From Natronolimnobius baerhuensis (GTDB lineage Archaea > Halobacteriota > Halobacteria > Halobacteriales > Natrialbaceae), in contig NZ_MWPH01000002.1 in assembly GCF_002177135.1 (NCBI RefSeq), positions 1,178,001 to 1,242,000 on the forward strand: a DNA stretch of 64,000 nt, read 5' to 3'. The notes beneath the pieces were generated by a model. That model saw nothing but the letters and a program-made list of their open reading frames with translations, did not search any database and was not told the origin of the DNA. The position numbers and the translations under genes are program-made. Shown one piece after another: positions 22,454 to 31,992 of the stretch; the stretch's first letter is position 1; each line of letters begins with the position of its first letter.

Positions 22454-23863
22454 CTAACTCTCCTCGAGTCCGCGCAACTCCTCGACGATTGAATTGATCT
22501 CGTCGGCCTCGAGCGCGCCGCGTTCGGTCGCGAACGCGCTCACGCAGTCGGCCGGCGTCACGTCGAACGTCGGATTCAGCACGTCGATAGCGGCGTCGCC
22601 GTCGTACACCGCCAACCGGTCGCCGGACTCGAGGTTGAGTTCCTCCCGCGTCGAGACCTTGTCCGTCGCGGCGACGACCGTCACCGGAATTCCTTCGCGA
22701 GCGGCGGCGATAGCGGCGGCTCGCGTCCCCGTCTTGTTCACCACCGCACCGTCCGCGCGGATGGTGTCCGCGCCGACCACGACGCGGTCGACGGACTCGG
22801 TCGCGAGGACGTGAGCCACGGCTGCGTCGGTGTGAACCGAAACCGGACACTCGAGTCCCTCGTCTGCGGCCAGTTCCTCCGCGACGGCGACGCCCTCCCG
22901 TGCCGGCCGGGATTCGGCGACGAACACCCGCGACGGCTCGCCCTGACGCAACGCCTCGAAGACGGTGCCCGAGCGCGAGAGCGTCAGTACCGACCCGTCG
23001 ATTAACTCGCTCGCCGTCGCCGCCGCGTCGTCGTCGGCCGCGAGCGCGCGCTCGATTCCGGTGTGGGCTGCCTCGAGGACGGCGGGCGCGCCAGCGTCGA
23101 TATCGTCAGCATCCTCGTCGTCGCTTTCCAACGCCTCGGCCAGCACCCGATTCACCCGGTTTCGAAGCACGGCCATCGAGGGCCGGGCCTCGAGCAATCT
23201 GCTCGCGAGTTCCGCGAGTTCTTCGCGTTCGCCGTCGGAATCAACGCTGGACTCACGAGTCCCCCGGTCGCCGTTCCGAGGCGACTCCGTCGTCTCGCTC
23301 TCTTCTCGCTCTGCGACCAGCAAACCAGCGCGGTCGCGCAGCACCTCGAGTGCGCGAATCGAGAGATAAGCCGCACCGTGATCGTCATCTGCGGTGATCG
23401 AGCGCACGGTCGGCGCGACGCGCTCGTAGGCCGTCCAGAGTTCGGGGACGACCGGAATATCGGGGTCAACGCCCTCGAGCGCCGCCGTCGGCGACACCCA
23501 CTCGAACTCGTCGTGCTCGTCGCTCAGTTCGATTTCGGGGTCGTCGACAGTGACATCGAACAGGTACGGATGAACCACCCACTCGCGGCTTTCCTCGAGC
23601 GTCTCGTCTTCGAATTGGACCGGCCGCCCGGAGCGGACGAGTGAGAGTGCGTCGTCCTCGAGGCCAGTCTCCTCGCTGATCTCGACGCGAACCTGTTCGC
23701 CGGGATCGCCTTCGGCGAAGCCTGAGGCGCCGCCCCACAGCCCCTGATAGGTGCCGACGGCGTCGCTGCGACGCAAGAGCAGTACCTCCCCGCGGTGGCG
23801 GCAAAACGCGGTGACGACGTGCGTTTCGTCGCCCTCGGCCGCTGAATCGTGCGCATCGCTCAT
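22454..23863 (-). CDS. NUDIX domain fused to eIF2B-alpha-like domain
   Basis: 469 aa from ATG 23863 (MSDAHDSAAEGDETHVVTAF). N-terminal NUDIX domain (about 13-140; VRVEISEETGLEDDALSL carries the box core). Residues 160-469 are an eIF2B alpha/beta/delta-like fold: [48 protein letters not shown], the motifs of ribose-1,5-bisphosphate isomerase and methylthioribose-1-phosphate isomerase relatives. The fusion implies sequential handling of a phosphorylated ribose derivative or nucleotide. Not a translation factor in function, by family knowledge. Confidence 0.8.
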   Translation of the reverse strand: MSDAHDSAAEGDETHVVTAFCRHRGEVLLLRRSDAVGTYQGLWGGASGFAEGDPGEQVRVEISEETGLEDDALSLVRSGRPVQFEDETLEESREWVVHPYLFDVTVDDPEIELSDEHDEFEWVSPTAALEGVDPDIPVVPELWTAYERVAPTVRSITADDDHGAAYLSIRALEVLRDRAGLLVAEREESETTESPRNGDRGTRESSVDSDGEREELAELASRLLEARPSMAVLRNRVNRVLAEALESDDEDADDIDAGAPAVLEAAHTGIERALAADDDAAATASELIDGSVLTLSRSGTVFEALRQGEPSRVFVAESRPAREGVAVAEELAADEGLECPVSVHTDAAVAHVLATESVDRVVVGADTIRADGAVVNKTGTRAAAIAAAREGIPVTVVAATDKVSTREELNLESGDRLAVYDGDAAIDVLNPTFDVTPADCVSAFATERGALEADEINSIVEELRGLEES

Positions 23864-23988
23864 ACGCCGACCGACGGCACCCGCGGGGGAATCGCTTTCG
23901 GGATTCGACAGCACCAGGCGGTGCTCGGCTTGTTTTGTCGATCAGTCCTCGAGACAGTCGTCGATCAGCGTTCAAGACCGGCCGTCGT

Positions 23989-24267
23989 CTACGCGTTCTC
24001 GGCTCGAATCCAGTAGGGAAAACTCGGGAGCGCGAGGAGGAGCGCCACGAACGCAACAGGGAGTTGCCAGTCGTCGGGAAACTCGGAGACGAACAGAACA
24101 AGTAACAGAGAGACAGATGCCGCGCCAGACGCAATCGTGACGCTGATCGATGCGCCGCGAAGTGAGACGAGAATCGGCACTAAACAAAGCGTCAGCACTG
24201 CCAGTACTCTCCCTAGTTCGAACACGAGCGTTACGCACCCATAGAAGAACAATAGAACTGCTGACAC
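23989..24267 (-). CDS. Small three-helix membrane protein
   Basis: 92 aa from GTG 24267. Hydrophobic segments at about 2-28, 31-60 and 66-86 (LPVAFVALLLALPSFPYWI). No motif. Precedes the NUDIX-eIF2B gene in the same direction with a gap of about 125 nt, so a functional link is uncertain. Confidence 0.55.
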   Translation of the reverse strand: MSAVLLFFYGCVTLVFELGRVLAVLTLCLVPILVSLRGASISVTIASGAASVSLLLVLFVSEFPDDWQLPVAFVALLLALPSFPYWIRAENA

Positions 24268-24374
24268 ATATCGCTTCTCGAGCGGACGGCGACAGACAAA
24301 ATGAGAGACCCGAGTCGGCCACTCGAGGCCGACAGTGCGTGAACTATACGCGGGTCGCGTTCGATGACCGAACC

Positions 24375-26456
24375 ATGACCATCGATACCACCGCCGACGA
24401 CGCCCGAATCGGCGTCGATGTTGGCGGCACGTTCACCGACGTGGCGCTCTCCGTTGGCGACCGACTCGTCACCGCGAAAGTGCCGACGACCGATCCCCAG
24501 CACCGCGGCGTCCTCGAGGGGATCGATAAAGCCTGCGCCGAGACCGATATCGATCCTGCCGACATCGCCGAGTTCGCCCACGCGATGACCGTCTCGGTCA
24601 ACGCCCTGCTCGAGCGCGACGGCGCGAAGACTGCACTCATCACGACCGAGGGATTTCGAGACGTCCTCGAGATCGGCCGGCAGAACCGGCCGCATCTGTA
24701 CGATCTCGAGGCCGAGAAACCCGAACCGCTCGTGGCCCGTGACCGACGGTTCGAACTCGACGAGCGGACGACGACCGACGGCCTCGAGCGCGCGGTCGAT
24801 CCGGACGCGGTCCGCGACCTCGCCGAACTTATCCGCGAGCGCGATGTCGAGTCCGTTGCTGTCTGTCTGCTGCACTCCTACGCTGATCCGGCGAACGAAC
24901 AGGCCGTCGCCGAGGTTCTTCGCGAAGAGCTTTCAGTTCCAGTGTCGGCCTCCCACGAGGTGCTCGCGGAGTTTCGCGAGTTCGAGCGCACGTCGACGAC
25001 GGCGGTCGACGCCTACGTGCGACCGGCAATCGACGACTACGTCGGCCGGCTGGTCGAGCACGCACGCGAGGACGGACTGCCAGCCCCGCGAATTATGCAG
25101 GCAAACGGCGGCATCGCGGACCCCGAAACCGTCCGCGAACACGCCGTGACGACAGTTCTCTCCGGCCCCGCAGCAGGCGTCGTGGGTGCAGGAGCAACAG
25201 TCGACGCGGACGAGCGGGGTGCGGAGAGTGACGACGATGGCCCGCTCGAGGGGCTGGTCACCTTCGATATGGGCGGCACCTCGAGCGACGTGAGCCTCGT
25301 CCGCGACGGACGGGCCGAACGGGCCACGGACGCCGAAATCGACGGCCTCCCGATCCGAACGCCGATGGTCGACGTGAACACCGTCGGCGCGGGCGGCGGC
25401 TCGATTGCCTGGGTCGACGCCGGCGGCGCGCTCCGGGTCGGCCCCCGCTCTGCCGGTGCCGATCCGGGGCCGGTCTGCTACGGCAACGGCGGCACCGAGC
25501 CGACAGTCACCGACGCGAACGTCGTGCTGGGCTACATCGGCCCCGAAACCGCGCTGGGCGGTGAGATGACCCTCGACATCGACGCTGCCCGCGAGGCCCT
25601 CGAGCGACTCGCAGCCGAGGCCGACTTAGACGGCCCGCTCGAGGCCGCTCGCGGCGTCTACCGGGTTGCGAACGCGACGATGACACGAACGATCCGCGCG
25701 GTGACGGTCGAGCGCGGGCACGACCCGCGCGAGTTCGCGCTGGTGGGCTTCGGCGGCGCGGGGCCGATGCACGCCGCAGCGCTGGCCGATTCCCTCGAGA
25801 TCGGGCGCGTCGTCGTCCCGCGACCGGGTGGCGTGCTCTCGGCGTTCGGCTTGCTGGCGGCCGACGAGAGCTACGACGCCGTCCGGACGGTTGGTTCAAC
25901 ACTGGATGATGCAGAGTCAGAGGCACTCGAGGTCGTCTACGACGACCTCGTTGCGGACGTGCTCGCGGACGCCTCAGACCCTGACGCCGCACGGGTCGAA
26001 CGCGGCGCGGACTGTCGGTATGCGGGCCAGAGCTTCGAACTGTCCGTCGACGTCGACGAGTCGCTCGACCTCGAGACCGTCGCTGAGCGCTTCCACGCGG
26101 CCCACGAACGCGCCTACGGCTACGCGCTCGAGGAGACAATCGAGATCGTCAACCTGCGCGCGACGGCGACCGTCCCGGGCTCGGATCCAGCGATCCACCA
26201 CGACGGCGCGGGCGACGCACGCGTCGGAACGCGCGAGGCGTACTTCCCGGAAACCGGCGATGAACCCCGAGAAACCGCCGTCTACGACCGTGATCGACTC
26301 GAGGCGGGAGCGACGCTCGAGGGGCCGGCGATCCTCGAGCAGGCCGAGAGCACGACCGTCGTTCCGCCGTCGTGGGCGGGCGAACTGCTGGCTAACGGGA
26401 CGCTCGTGTTGACGCGTGCGGACGAGCGGGACGAGATGGAGGTGAGTGACCGATGA
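24375..26456 (+). CDS. hyuA: Hydantoinase/oxoprolinase subunit A
   Basis: 693 aa. ASKHA-type ATPase: N-terminal IGVDVGGTFTDVALS phosphate loop, second phosphate loop VTFDMGGTSSDVSLV, adenosine-side GAGGGSIAWVD, and VGFGGAGPMHA. ATP-dependent opening of hydantoin, 5-oxoproline or acetone-carboxylase-type substrates together with subunit B. ATG 24375 (MTIDTTADDARIGVD) is chosen; the frame is open upstream to 24150 across the divergent promoter. Stop overlaps hyuB by 4 nt (ATGA). Confidence 0.9.
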   Translation: MTIDTTADDARIGVDVGGTFTDVALSVGDRLVTAKVPTTDPQHRGVLEGIDKACAETDIDPADIAEFAHAMTVSVNALLERDGAKTALITTEGFRDVLEIGRQNRPHLYDLEAEKPEPLVARDRRFELDERTTTDGLERAVDPDAVRDLAELIRERDVESVAVCLLHSYADPANEQAVAEVLREELSVPVSASHEVLAEFREFERTSTTAVDAYVRPAIDDYVGRLVEHAREDGLPAPRIMQANGGIADPETVREHAVTTVLSGPAAGVVGAGATVDADERGAESDDDGPLEGLVTFDMGGTSSDVSLVRDGRAERATDAEIDGLPIRTPMVDVNTVGAGGGSIAWVDAGGALRVGPRSAGADPGPVCYGNGGTEPTVTDANVVLGYIGPETALGGEMTLDIDAAREALERLAAEADLDGPLEAARGVYRVANATMTRTIRAVTVERGHDPREFALVGFGGAGPMHAAALADSLEIGRVVVPRPGGVLSAFGLLAADESYDAVRTVGSTLDDAESEALEVVYDDLVADVLADASDPDAARVERGADCRYAGQSFELSVDVDESLDLETVAERFHAAHERAYGYALEETIEIVNLRATATVPGSDPAIHHDGAGDARVGTREAYFPETGDEPRETAVYDRDRLEAGATLEGPAILEQAESTTVVPPSWAGELLANGTLVLTRADERDEMEVSDR

Positions 26457-28057
26457 CTGAGCACTCCGCAATCGATCCGGTGACGCTCGAGGTCCTGCGA
26501 AATCAACTCGAAAGCGTCGCTGAGGAGATGGGACAGACGCTCATCCGCGGAGCGTACTCGCCGAACATCAAGGAACGCCGGGACTGCTCGACAGCGCTGT
26601 TCGACGCGGAGGGCCGGATGATCGCCCAGGCCGAACACATTCCGGTGCATCTGGGCGCGATGCCCGCAGCCGTCGACGCGGTCCTCGAGTGCGACCCCGA
26701 GCCGGGCGACGTGTTCGTGCTCAACGACCCCTTCGCGGGCGGGACGCATCTGCCGGACGTGACGATGGTCTCGCCGCTCGCCGTTGGTACGGCCGGACGA
26801 GCGAACGAGTGCGACGAGGACGGCGAGAACAGCGCAGAAATCGTCGGCTACGCCGTCTCCCGCGCCCACCACGCAGACGTTGGCGGGATGACCCCCGGAA
26901 GCATGCCTGCTGGCGCGCAAGAAATCTATCAAGAGGGACTCCGGATACCGCCCACACGGCTCGTCGCAGGCGGCGAGACGCGCGCGGACGTACGCTCGCT
27001 GATCCTCGCGAACGTCCGCAATCCGCGCGAGCGACGGGCGGACCTGCGGGCACAGCAAGCCGCAAACGAACGCGCGTCGGAGCGCCTCGAGAGCTTGTTC
27101 GCCGAACACGGCCGCGACACCGTCCTCGAGGGCTTTTCCGCCGTCATCGACTACTCGCGCGAGCGAATCGAGTCGGAACTTGAGGCGCTGCCAGACGGCA
27201 CCTATCGGGCGACCGACGTGCTCGAGGGCGACGGCGTCACCGACGAAGATATCGAGATCTGTGCCACCGTGACGGTCGACGGCGCGACGCTCGAGGTCGA
27301 TTTCGCGGGCACGGCAGACCAACTCGCGGGCAACTGTAACGCGCCGCTGTCGGTCGCACAGAGTGCAGTCTACTTCGTCGTGCGCTGTCTCACGGACCCC
27401 GAAATCCCGCCGAACGAGGGCTGTTACGACCCCGTCAGTGTACACGCGCCCGAGGGTTCCTTGTTGAATCCGGAGCCGCCCGCAGCGGTCGTCGGCGGCA
27501 ACGTCGAGACCAGCCAGCGCGTGACGGACGTGGTCTTTGCAGCGCTCGCACAGGCCGCACCCGACCGCGTGCCCGCACAGGGCCAGGGAACGATGAATAA
27601 CCTCACAATCGGCGGCCGCGACGGCTCGTTTACCTACTACGAGACCATCGGCGGCGGCTTCGGTGCCCGATCCGACCGCGACGGCATGGACGGCGTCCAG
27701 GTCGGCATGACCAACACCCTGAACACGCCCGTCGAATCCCTCGAGGCGGAGTACCCGCTCCGGGTCGAGCGCTACGCGCTTCGGGAGGGAAGCGGCGGCC
27801 GCGGCCGGCACCGGGGTGGGATGGGCATCGAGCGCAGCGTCACCCTCGAGTCGGATGCGACGGTCTCGCTGTTGACCGAGCGCCGCCGTCACGCGCCAAA
27901 GGGCGTCGACGGCGGCGAAAACGGTGCAGTCGGCGAGAATCTCATCGACGGGGAGACTGTGCCCGCGAAGACAACGCTTGACGTGGAAGCGGGGACGACC
28001 GTCACGGTGCGGACGCCGGGCGGGGGCGGGCACGGCGATCCAGAGAAGTCACAATAA
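26453..28057 (+). CDS. hyuB: Hydantoinase/oxoprolinase subunit B
   Basis: 534 aa, translationally coupled to hyuA. Begins with [20 protein letters not shown] and has [26 protein letters not shown] and the late motif [20 protein letters not shown] with [11 protein letters not shown], all hallmarks of HyuB. Partner of HyuA in ATP-dependent amide-ring hydrolysis in the cytosol. Exact substrate (hydantoin, 5-oxoproline or another) cannot be told; no transporter or racemase gene adjoins. Confidence 0.9.
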   Translation: MTEHSAIDPVTLEVLRNQLESVAEEMGQTLIRGAYSPNIKERRDCSTALFDAEGRMIAQAEHIPVHLGAMPAAVDAVLECDPEPGDVFVLNDPFAGGTHLPDVTMVSPLAVGTAGRANECDEDGENSAEIVGYAVSRAHHADVGGMTPGSMPAGAQEIYQEGLRIPPTRLVAGGETRADVRSLILANVRNPRERRADLRAQQAANERASERLESLFAEHGRDTVLEGFSAVIDYSRERIESELEALPDGTYRATDVLEGDGVTDEDIEICATVTVDGATLEVDFAGTADQLAGNCNAPLSVAQSAVYFVVRCLTDPEIPPNEGCYDPVSVHAPEGSLLNPEPPAAVVGGNVETSQRVTDVVFAALAQAAPDRVPAQGQGTMNNLTIGGRDGSFTYYETIGGGFGARSDRDGMDGVQVGMTNTLNTPVESLEAEYPLRVERYALREGSGGRGRHRGGMGIERSVTLESDATVSLLTERRRHAPKGVDGGENGAVGENLIDGETVPAKTTLDVEAGTTVTVRTPGGGGHGDPEKSQ

Positions 28058-28186
28058 GCCGCTGCTATCATGTGGTTTCTCGTGTAGCTACAGACAGGTT
28101 CTCTCTGGCTAGGCAGAACACTTTGATTCGCTGAAAAAGCCTCGTTCCCTACCGTGCTTGGTTCTGTCCGTTCACTCGGGTGGAAC

Positions 28187-28272
28187 CTATAGTAACAACT
28201 GAAACTGTTTACACACCAATCGCATAGCCGTCGTTCGATTGGGTGTGCACTGACTTTCAGTGGCTACTATAG
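28187..28272. mobile_element. MITE-like 86-bp palindromic element, copy 1
   Basis: Ends CTATAGTAACAACTGAAA and TTTCAGTGGCTACTATAG, imperfect terminal inverted repeats; inside, ACACCAATCG pairs with CGATTGGGTGT, so the whole element folds as one hairpin. A second copy of the same length is at 55772. No coding capacity. It overlaps the last 16 nt of the histidine-kinase gene and supplies its final codons and stop. Confidence 0.7.
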
Positions 28273-29261
28273 TCCGTGGAAATTTCGAAACGTGCGCCGC
28301 CGCTATTGCTTTCAGTCACTGTCACTTCCCAGTCATGGCCGTTGATCACCTTACTGACGATATTCAGTCCAAGGCCGGTCCCATCACTGGTACCTGAGTA
28401 GCCAGCATCGAATATCTGATCGCGCTCAGACTGCGGGATACCTGCACCGTCATCTGATACATAGAATCCGTCTTCAAGATCGCCGATAGTAACCGTGACA
28501 GTATCTCCACCATGGGTTACGGCGTTCTTCATAAGATTCTCCAGCAACTGTTTGAGCCGGCTGGGATCGGCCGCAAGATGACTGGTTGTCTCTGTCCGTA
28601 GTGTTGCCTCAGGTGAGTCGACCGTTCGCCAACAGGTTTCGGCAAGCGCTGCAAGGTCAACAGCCTGGATATCGTCGACAGCGCCCCCATCTCGTGCGAT
28701 TGTGAGCAGATCATCAATGAGCGCCTCCATCCGCTCGTGAGAGTGTTCGATTTCGGCAAGTCGCGAGTCATCGTAGTCATCTTGGATCGACTCTAGGTAG
28801 CCGATGGCCACGTTCAATGGATTTCGCAGGTCGTGCGAAACAACGGACGCGAATTCATCGAGCCGATTGTTCTGAGCGACAAGTTGATTGAACTGGGAGC
28901 GGTGCGCGAGCAGATTCGAGAGTCGACGGATGAGTATCTGCTGTTGAACCGGTGCATCGACAACATCATCAATAAGCGGTCTGTCGTCCCCGGGGGCTGT
29001 CAACAGTGACTCGTCGACGGTCGTCTCGGTCCGTCGAATCAGGACGATTGGAGTAAACGACGGGTCAGCCCCACTATCCAATCGCTCGAGTCGGTCGTGG
29101 TACTGTGAGAACGCCCGGTCGTCGACCAGATACAGATCACCGATCAGTTCGTCCATCACAGTACTGACCGTAAACTGGTCTTCGAGGAGTCCCTCCAGTG
29201 CGTTTCTGTTGGCCTCGTCGGCGACGAGCAACTGAACCGTATTCGTCGTCTCGGTCGTCAT
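28257..29261 (-). CDS. Sensor histidine kinase with receiver-like N-terminus
   Basis: 334 aa. N-terminal 120 residues (VQLLVADEANRNALEGLLED ... VLIRRTETTVDESL) look like a response-regulator-fold sensory domain without a clear phospho-acceptor. Phospho-acceptor helix FASVVSHDLRNPLNVAIGYL with His at about 143, then the ATPase: N box NLMKNAVTHGG, G1 DDGAGIPQSE, G2 GTGLGLNIV. No membrane segment, so soluble. 107 nt downstream of the KaiC-like gene in the same direction. Its last residues (DYSSH) and stop are encoded by the MITE. Confidence 0.8.
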   Translation of the reverse strand: MTTETTNTVQLLVADEANRNALEGLLEDQFTVSTVMDELIGDLYLVDDRAFSQYHDRLERLDSGADPSFTPIVLIRRTETTVDESLLTAPGDDRPLIDDVVDAPVQQQILIRRLSNLLAHRSQFNQLVAQNNRLDEFASVVSHDLRNPLNVAIGYLESIQDDYDDSRLAEIEHSHERMEALIDDLLTIARDGGAVDDIQAVDLAALAETCWRTVDSPEATLRTETTSHLAADPSRLKQLLENLMKNAVTHGGDTVTVTIGDLEDGFYVSDDGAGIPQSERDQIFDAGYSGTSDGTGLGLNIVSKVINGHDWEVTVTESNSGGARFEISTDYSSH

Positions 29262-29368
29262 CGGATCAGTGAAATGGTTGGCAGTACCGCCAGCGGTTCG
29301 TTCGGTGTGTTGATCCAGCGAGTCCCAATACCGATCACACTCATAGTCGGCGTGAACTGCACTTTGTC

Positions 29369-30826
29369 CTATCGGCCCGTTGAGTCCGATTTCTGTGGAA
29401 TCCCCTCGAGAATCCCACGAACCCCAGTCAGTGGCTCGCCGACGTCGATGCCGTTCGGTGTGATCGTAAACTCCCGAAGCGACCGCTCGAAATTCCCGGC
29501 ACGCTTTTTGAGAACACCAATCCCCTTGCGGAGTTCCCCATCAATCTCGACGTAGTTGAGATAGATGATAGTGTCCGCAATGTAGCTGATGTTCGCACTC
29601 GAGGCACTCGGCATGCCACTTACCTGATCCGTGGCGTCGAGAAGCAGGACGGCCACGTCCCTGTTTTTGAGATACCGGATTAGTGCGTGGAGTTTCTGGC
29701 CGAGTTCATCCGTTTTGCCCTGCATCGAGACTTTGTAGCCGTCAACGCCATCGATCATGATCAGGTCGGTGTCGTCGGTATCGATTCGGGTCATGACCCG
29801 CTGTGCGAACTCTTCGGCCGACATCGAGAGTGGTTCGATGGCTTCGATTGACAGCGCTCCCCGTTCCTGTTGTGCCGAAATTGGCACGCCCAGTGCGTCA
29901 GATCGGTGCATGTAGGTCTTCGGTGACTCTTCGAAAAGATACGCCACCGGGTTGGCACCGCGTTCGGCCGCGGCGGAGAGAAACTGAGTTCCGGTCGTCG
30001 TCTTCCCGACGCCAGTCGGCCCGGTGATAAACGTCGCCGTTCCTCGCTCGAGCCCGCCACCGAGCAGTGTATCGAGTGCCTCGATCCCCGAGGGCGTCTG
30101 TTCGGGATCGAACTCGCGATAGTTGTGTTCCGGCACCAGACTCGGATACACCTCGAACCCGCTCGAGCGAATCTCGAGGCCGTGGCTCCCGTCCTGTTGG
30201 CCGATGCCACGGTGTTTGGGGACGGCGATCCGCCGCCCATCGACGCCGCGCTCGAGTTCGACGATGCCGTCACTCAACGACCGGACTTCGTCGTCGGCTC
30301 GTGACGGTTCGTCCGTCTTCGTCGCGATGACTGTCGTTTCCCTCCCTTTCAGAAATCGCATAAACGAAATCAGGCGCTTGCGAAATTGGTACTCCGATGG
30401 CTCGATGTATTGCAACTGTGAGATTGGATCGAGTAACACGCGGTCGGGGTTGATCCCCTCGATTGCAGCCCTGATCTCCGCAATAAAGTGTTCGGATTCG
30501 ACCACCTTTGTGTCTACGAGGTCGTAAGTGCTATCGGATTCGAAAAAATCGGAGTCCGGACCGAGATCGAGAAATTCGGCGTTCGAGAGATCAAGACCCA
30601 AACTCGAGGCGTTCGCGAGAATTTCGTCTTCGGACTCTTCACCGTGGACGAAGAGCACGGTTTCGTCGTTCTCGAGACCGGTTTCAAGGAATTTCATCCC
30701 GAGTAAGGTCTTGCCAGTCCCGGGACGGCCGACGACGAGATAGAGTCGGCCGATCACCAATCCGCCGTTGAGAATTTTATCAAGTCCACCAACCCCGGTC
30801 TTGATCGTTTGTAATGTGGTTCCCAT
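29369..30826 (-). CDS. KaiC-like double-domain RecA-type ATPase
   Basis: 485 aa with two KaiC/RadA-like domains. Walker A motifs GRPGTGKT (33-40) and GPTGVGKT (about 270-277); Walker B-like RVLLDPISQLQ and DLIMIDGVDG. The C-terminal domain ends KRAGNFERSLREFTITPNGI. In haloarchaea such proteins are thought to relay signals to partner kinases rather than run a circadian clock; the histidine kinase directly downstream supports that. ATG 30826 is preceded by AAATTTATT at about -30. Confidence 0.85.
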   Translation of the reverse strand: MGTTLQTIKTGVGGLDKILNGGLVIGRLYLVVGRPGTGKTLLGMKFLETGLENDETVLFVHGEESEDEILANASSLGLDLSNAEFLDLGPDSDFFESDSTYDLVDTKVVESEHFIAEIRAAIEGINPDRVLLDPISQLQYIEPSEYQFRKRLISFMRFLKGRETTVIATKTDEPSRADDEVRSLSDGIVELERGVDGRRIAVPKHRGIGQQDGSHGLEIRSSGFEVYPSLVPEHNYREFDPEQTPSGIEALDTLLGGGLERGTATFITGPTGVGKTTTGTQFLSAAAERGANPVAYLFEESPKTYMHRSDALGVPISAQQERGALSIEAIEPLSMSAEEFAQRVMTRIDTDDTDLIMIDGVDGYKVSMQGKTDELGQKLHALIRYLKNRDVAVLLLDATDQVSGMPSASSANISYIADTIIYLNYVEIDGELRKGIGVLKKRAGNFERSLREFTITPNGIDVGEPLTGVRGILEGIPQKSDSTGR

Positions 30827-31209
30827 AGAGTATCCATTCGGAAGAACGGCTCACAAATAAATTTGTACGAAGAACGGCTGATAGGAGCCCTGTCGGCTGT
30901 GGCCACGAATGGCAATGGATAGACAACAGTCGTCGGCGAACGCTCTCGAGACAGTATCCGAACTTTGCGAGCAGACCGACGATATCGCGGCTCGTTTTAT
31001 TTCGTAGGTCGCCGACGGTGAGTTTCGGATCGTCGGACTGAGTGTGATGCTGCCGGGCGTTGTGATGGGAACGACGGCACTCTGGCTCGCAGCGCGAGGG
31101 TGACTCTGGGCGGAACCGAACCAGCGAGGTGGCGTCGAGCATTCCCCATCTCGATGGTTCCATTGTCCGGTGACGGTGCCCTTTTCACATCGCTCGCCCA
31201 CCCTCCGGT
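30827..31209. other. Intergenic region between KaiC-like gene and cofE
   Basis: Contains the divergent promoters. A 31-codon frame at 30915-31007 (MDRQQSSANALETVSELCEQ...) resembles a helical fragment but has no ribosome-binding site or TATA box; I consider it spurious or a relic. Nothing else recognised. Confidence 0.35.
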
Positions 31210-31992
31210 ATGGAACTCACGCCAGTGACGGACCTGCCCGAAATCCGTCCCGGCGACGACCTCGCCGAACTCATCGCAGAACGGGCCGGCGACGACCTCG
31301 AGTCAGGCGACGTGCTCACCGTCGCGAGCACGGTCGTCTCGAAAGCCGAGGGGCGAGTCGCTGATCTCGAGGAGTACCCCGTCAGCGCCCGCGCACAGGA
31401 GATCGCCGACACAATCGGCGACCTCACGGAGGAGGAGAAAGATCCACGATTCGCCCAGGCGGTACTCGAGGAGAGCACCGAACTCCTGATCGACTGTCCC
31501 TTCCTGCTCACGGAAACCCGATTCGGCCACATCAACGTCAACGCGGGGATCGATCAGTCGAACGTGCCGGGCCACGACCTGTTACTCCTGCCGAAGCGAC
31601 CGACGAAAAGCGCCGAGCGAATCCGCGAGGGACTCGCGGAACACGGCTACGACGATATCGCCGTCATTGTCACCGATACCTGCGGCCGCCCGTTCCGTCA
31701 CGGCCAGCGCGGCGTCGCCATCGGCTGGGCCGGCATGCCTGCAAGCCGGGATTGGCGCGGCGAGATGGACCGCGACGGCGACGAACTCGAGGTCACGGTC
31801 CAGTCCGTGATCGACGAACTCGCCTCGGCGGCGAATCTCGTCACGGGCGAGGGCGCAGACGGCGTGCCGGCGGTCGTCGTCAGCGACTGGGAATTCGGCG
31901 ACCTCGAGGGGAGCAACGAACTGTTCCGCTCAGTTGAAGACGACCTCGTTCGGCAGGCGCTTCGTGAGTGGGACTGGAAGGGTGGTGCCTGA
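31210..31992 (+). CDS. cofE: Coenzyme F420-0:L-glutamate ligase
   Basis: 260 aa. Family motifs visible: DVLTVASTVVSKAEGRV, AQAVLEESTELL, GHINVNAGIDQSNV, TDTCGRPFRHGQRGVAIGWA and VVVSDWEFG. CofE adds glutamates by amide bond to F420-0 using GTP, in the last step of coenzyme F420 biosynthesis. Stop overlaps the start of the Mer-like reductase gene by one base (TGATG), so the two are translationally coupled: cofactor maker next to cofactor user. Confidence 0.93.
   Translation: MELTPVTDLPEIRPGDDLAELIAERAGDDLESGDVLTVASTVVSKAEGRVADLEEYPVSARAQEIADTIGDLTEEEKDPRFAQAVLEESTELLIDCPFLLTETRFGHINVNAGIDQSNVPGHDLLLLPKRPTKSAERIREGLAEHGYDDIAVIVTDTCGRPFRHGQRGVAIGWAGMPASRDWRGEMDRDGDELEVTVQSVIDELASAANLVTGEGADGVPAVVVSDWEFGDLEGSNELFRSVEDDLVRQALREWDWKGGA

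Noticed and set aside
26282-28033. 583-codon minus-strand frame opposite hyuB
   Set aside because: Antisense shadow of hyuB; composition is Arg/Val/Cys-rich and not halophilic.
30915-31007. 31-codon plus-strand frame between the KaiC-like gene and cofE
   Set aside because: Too short, without promoter or ribosome-binding site; may be a relic of a helical protein but cannot be supported.
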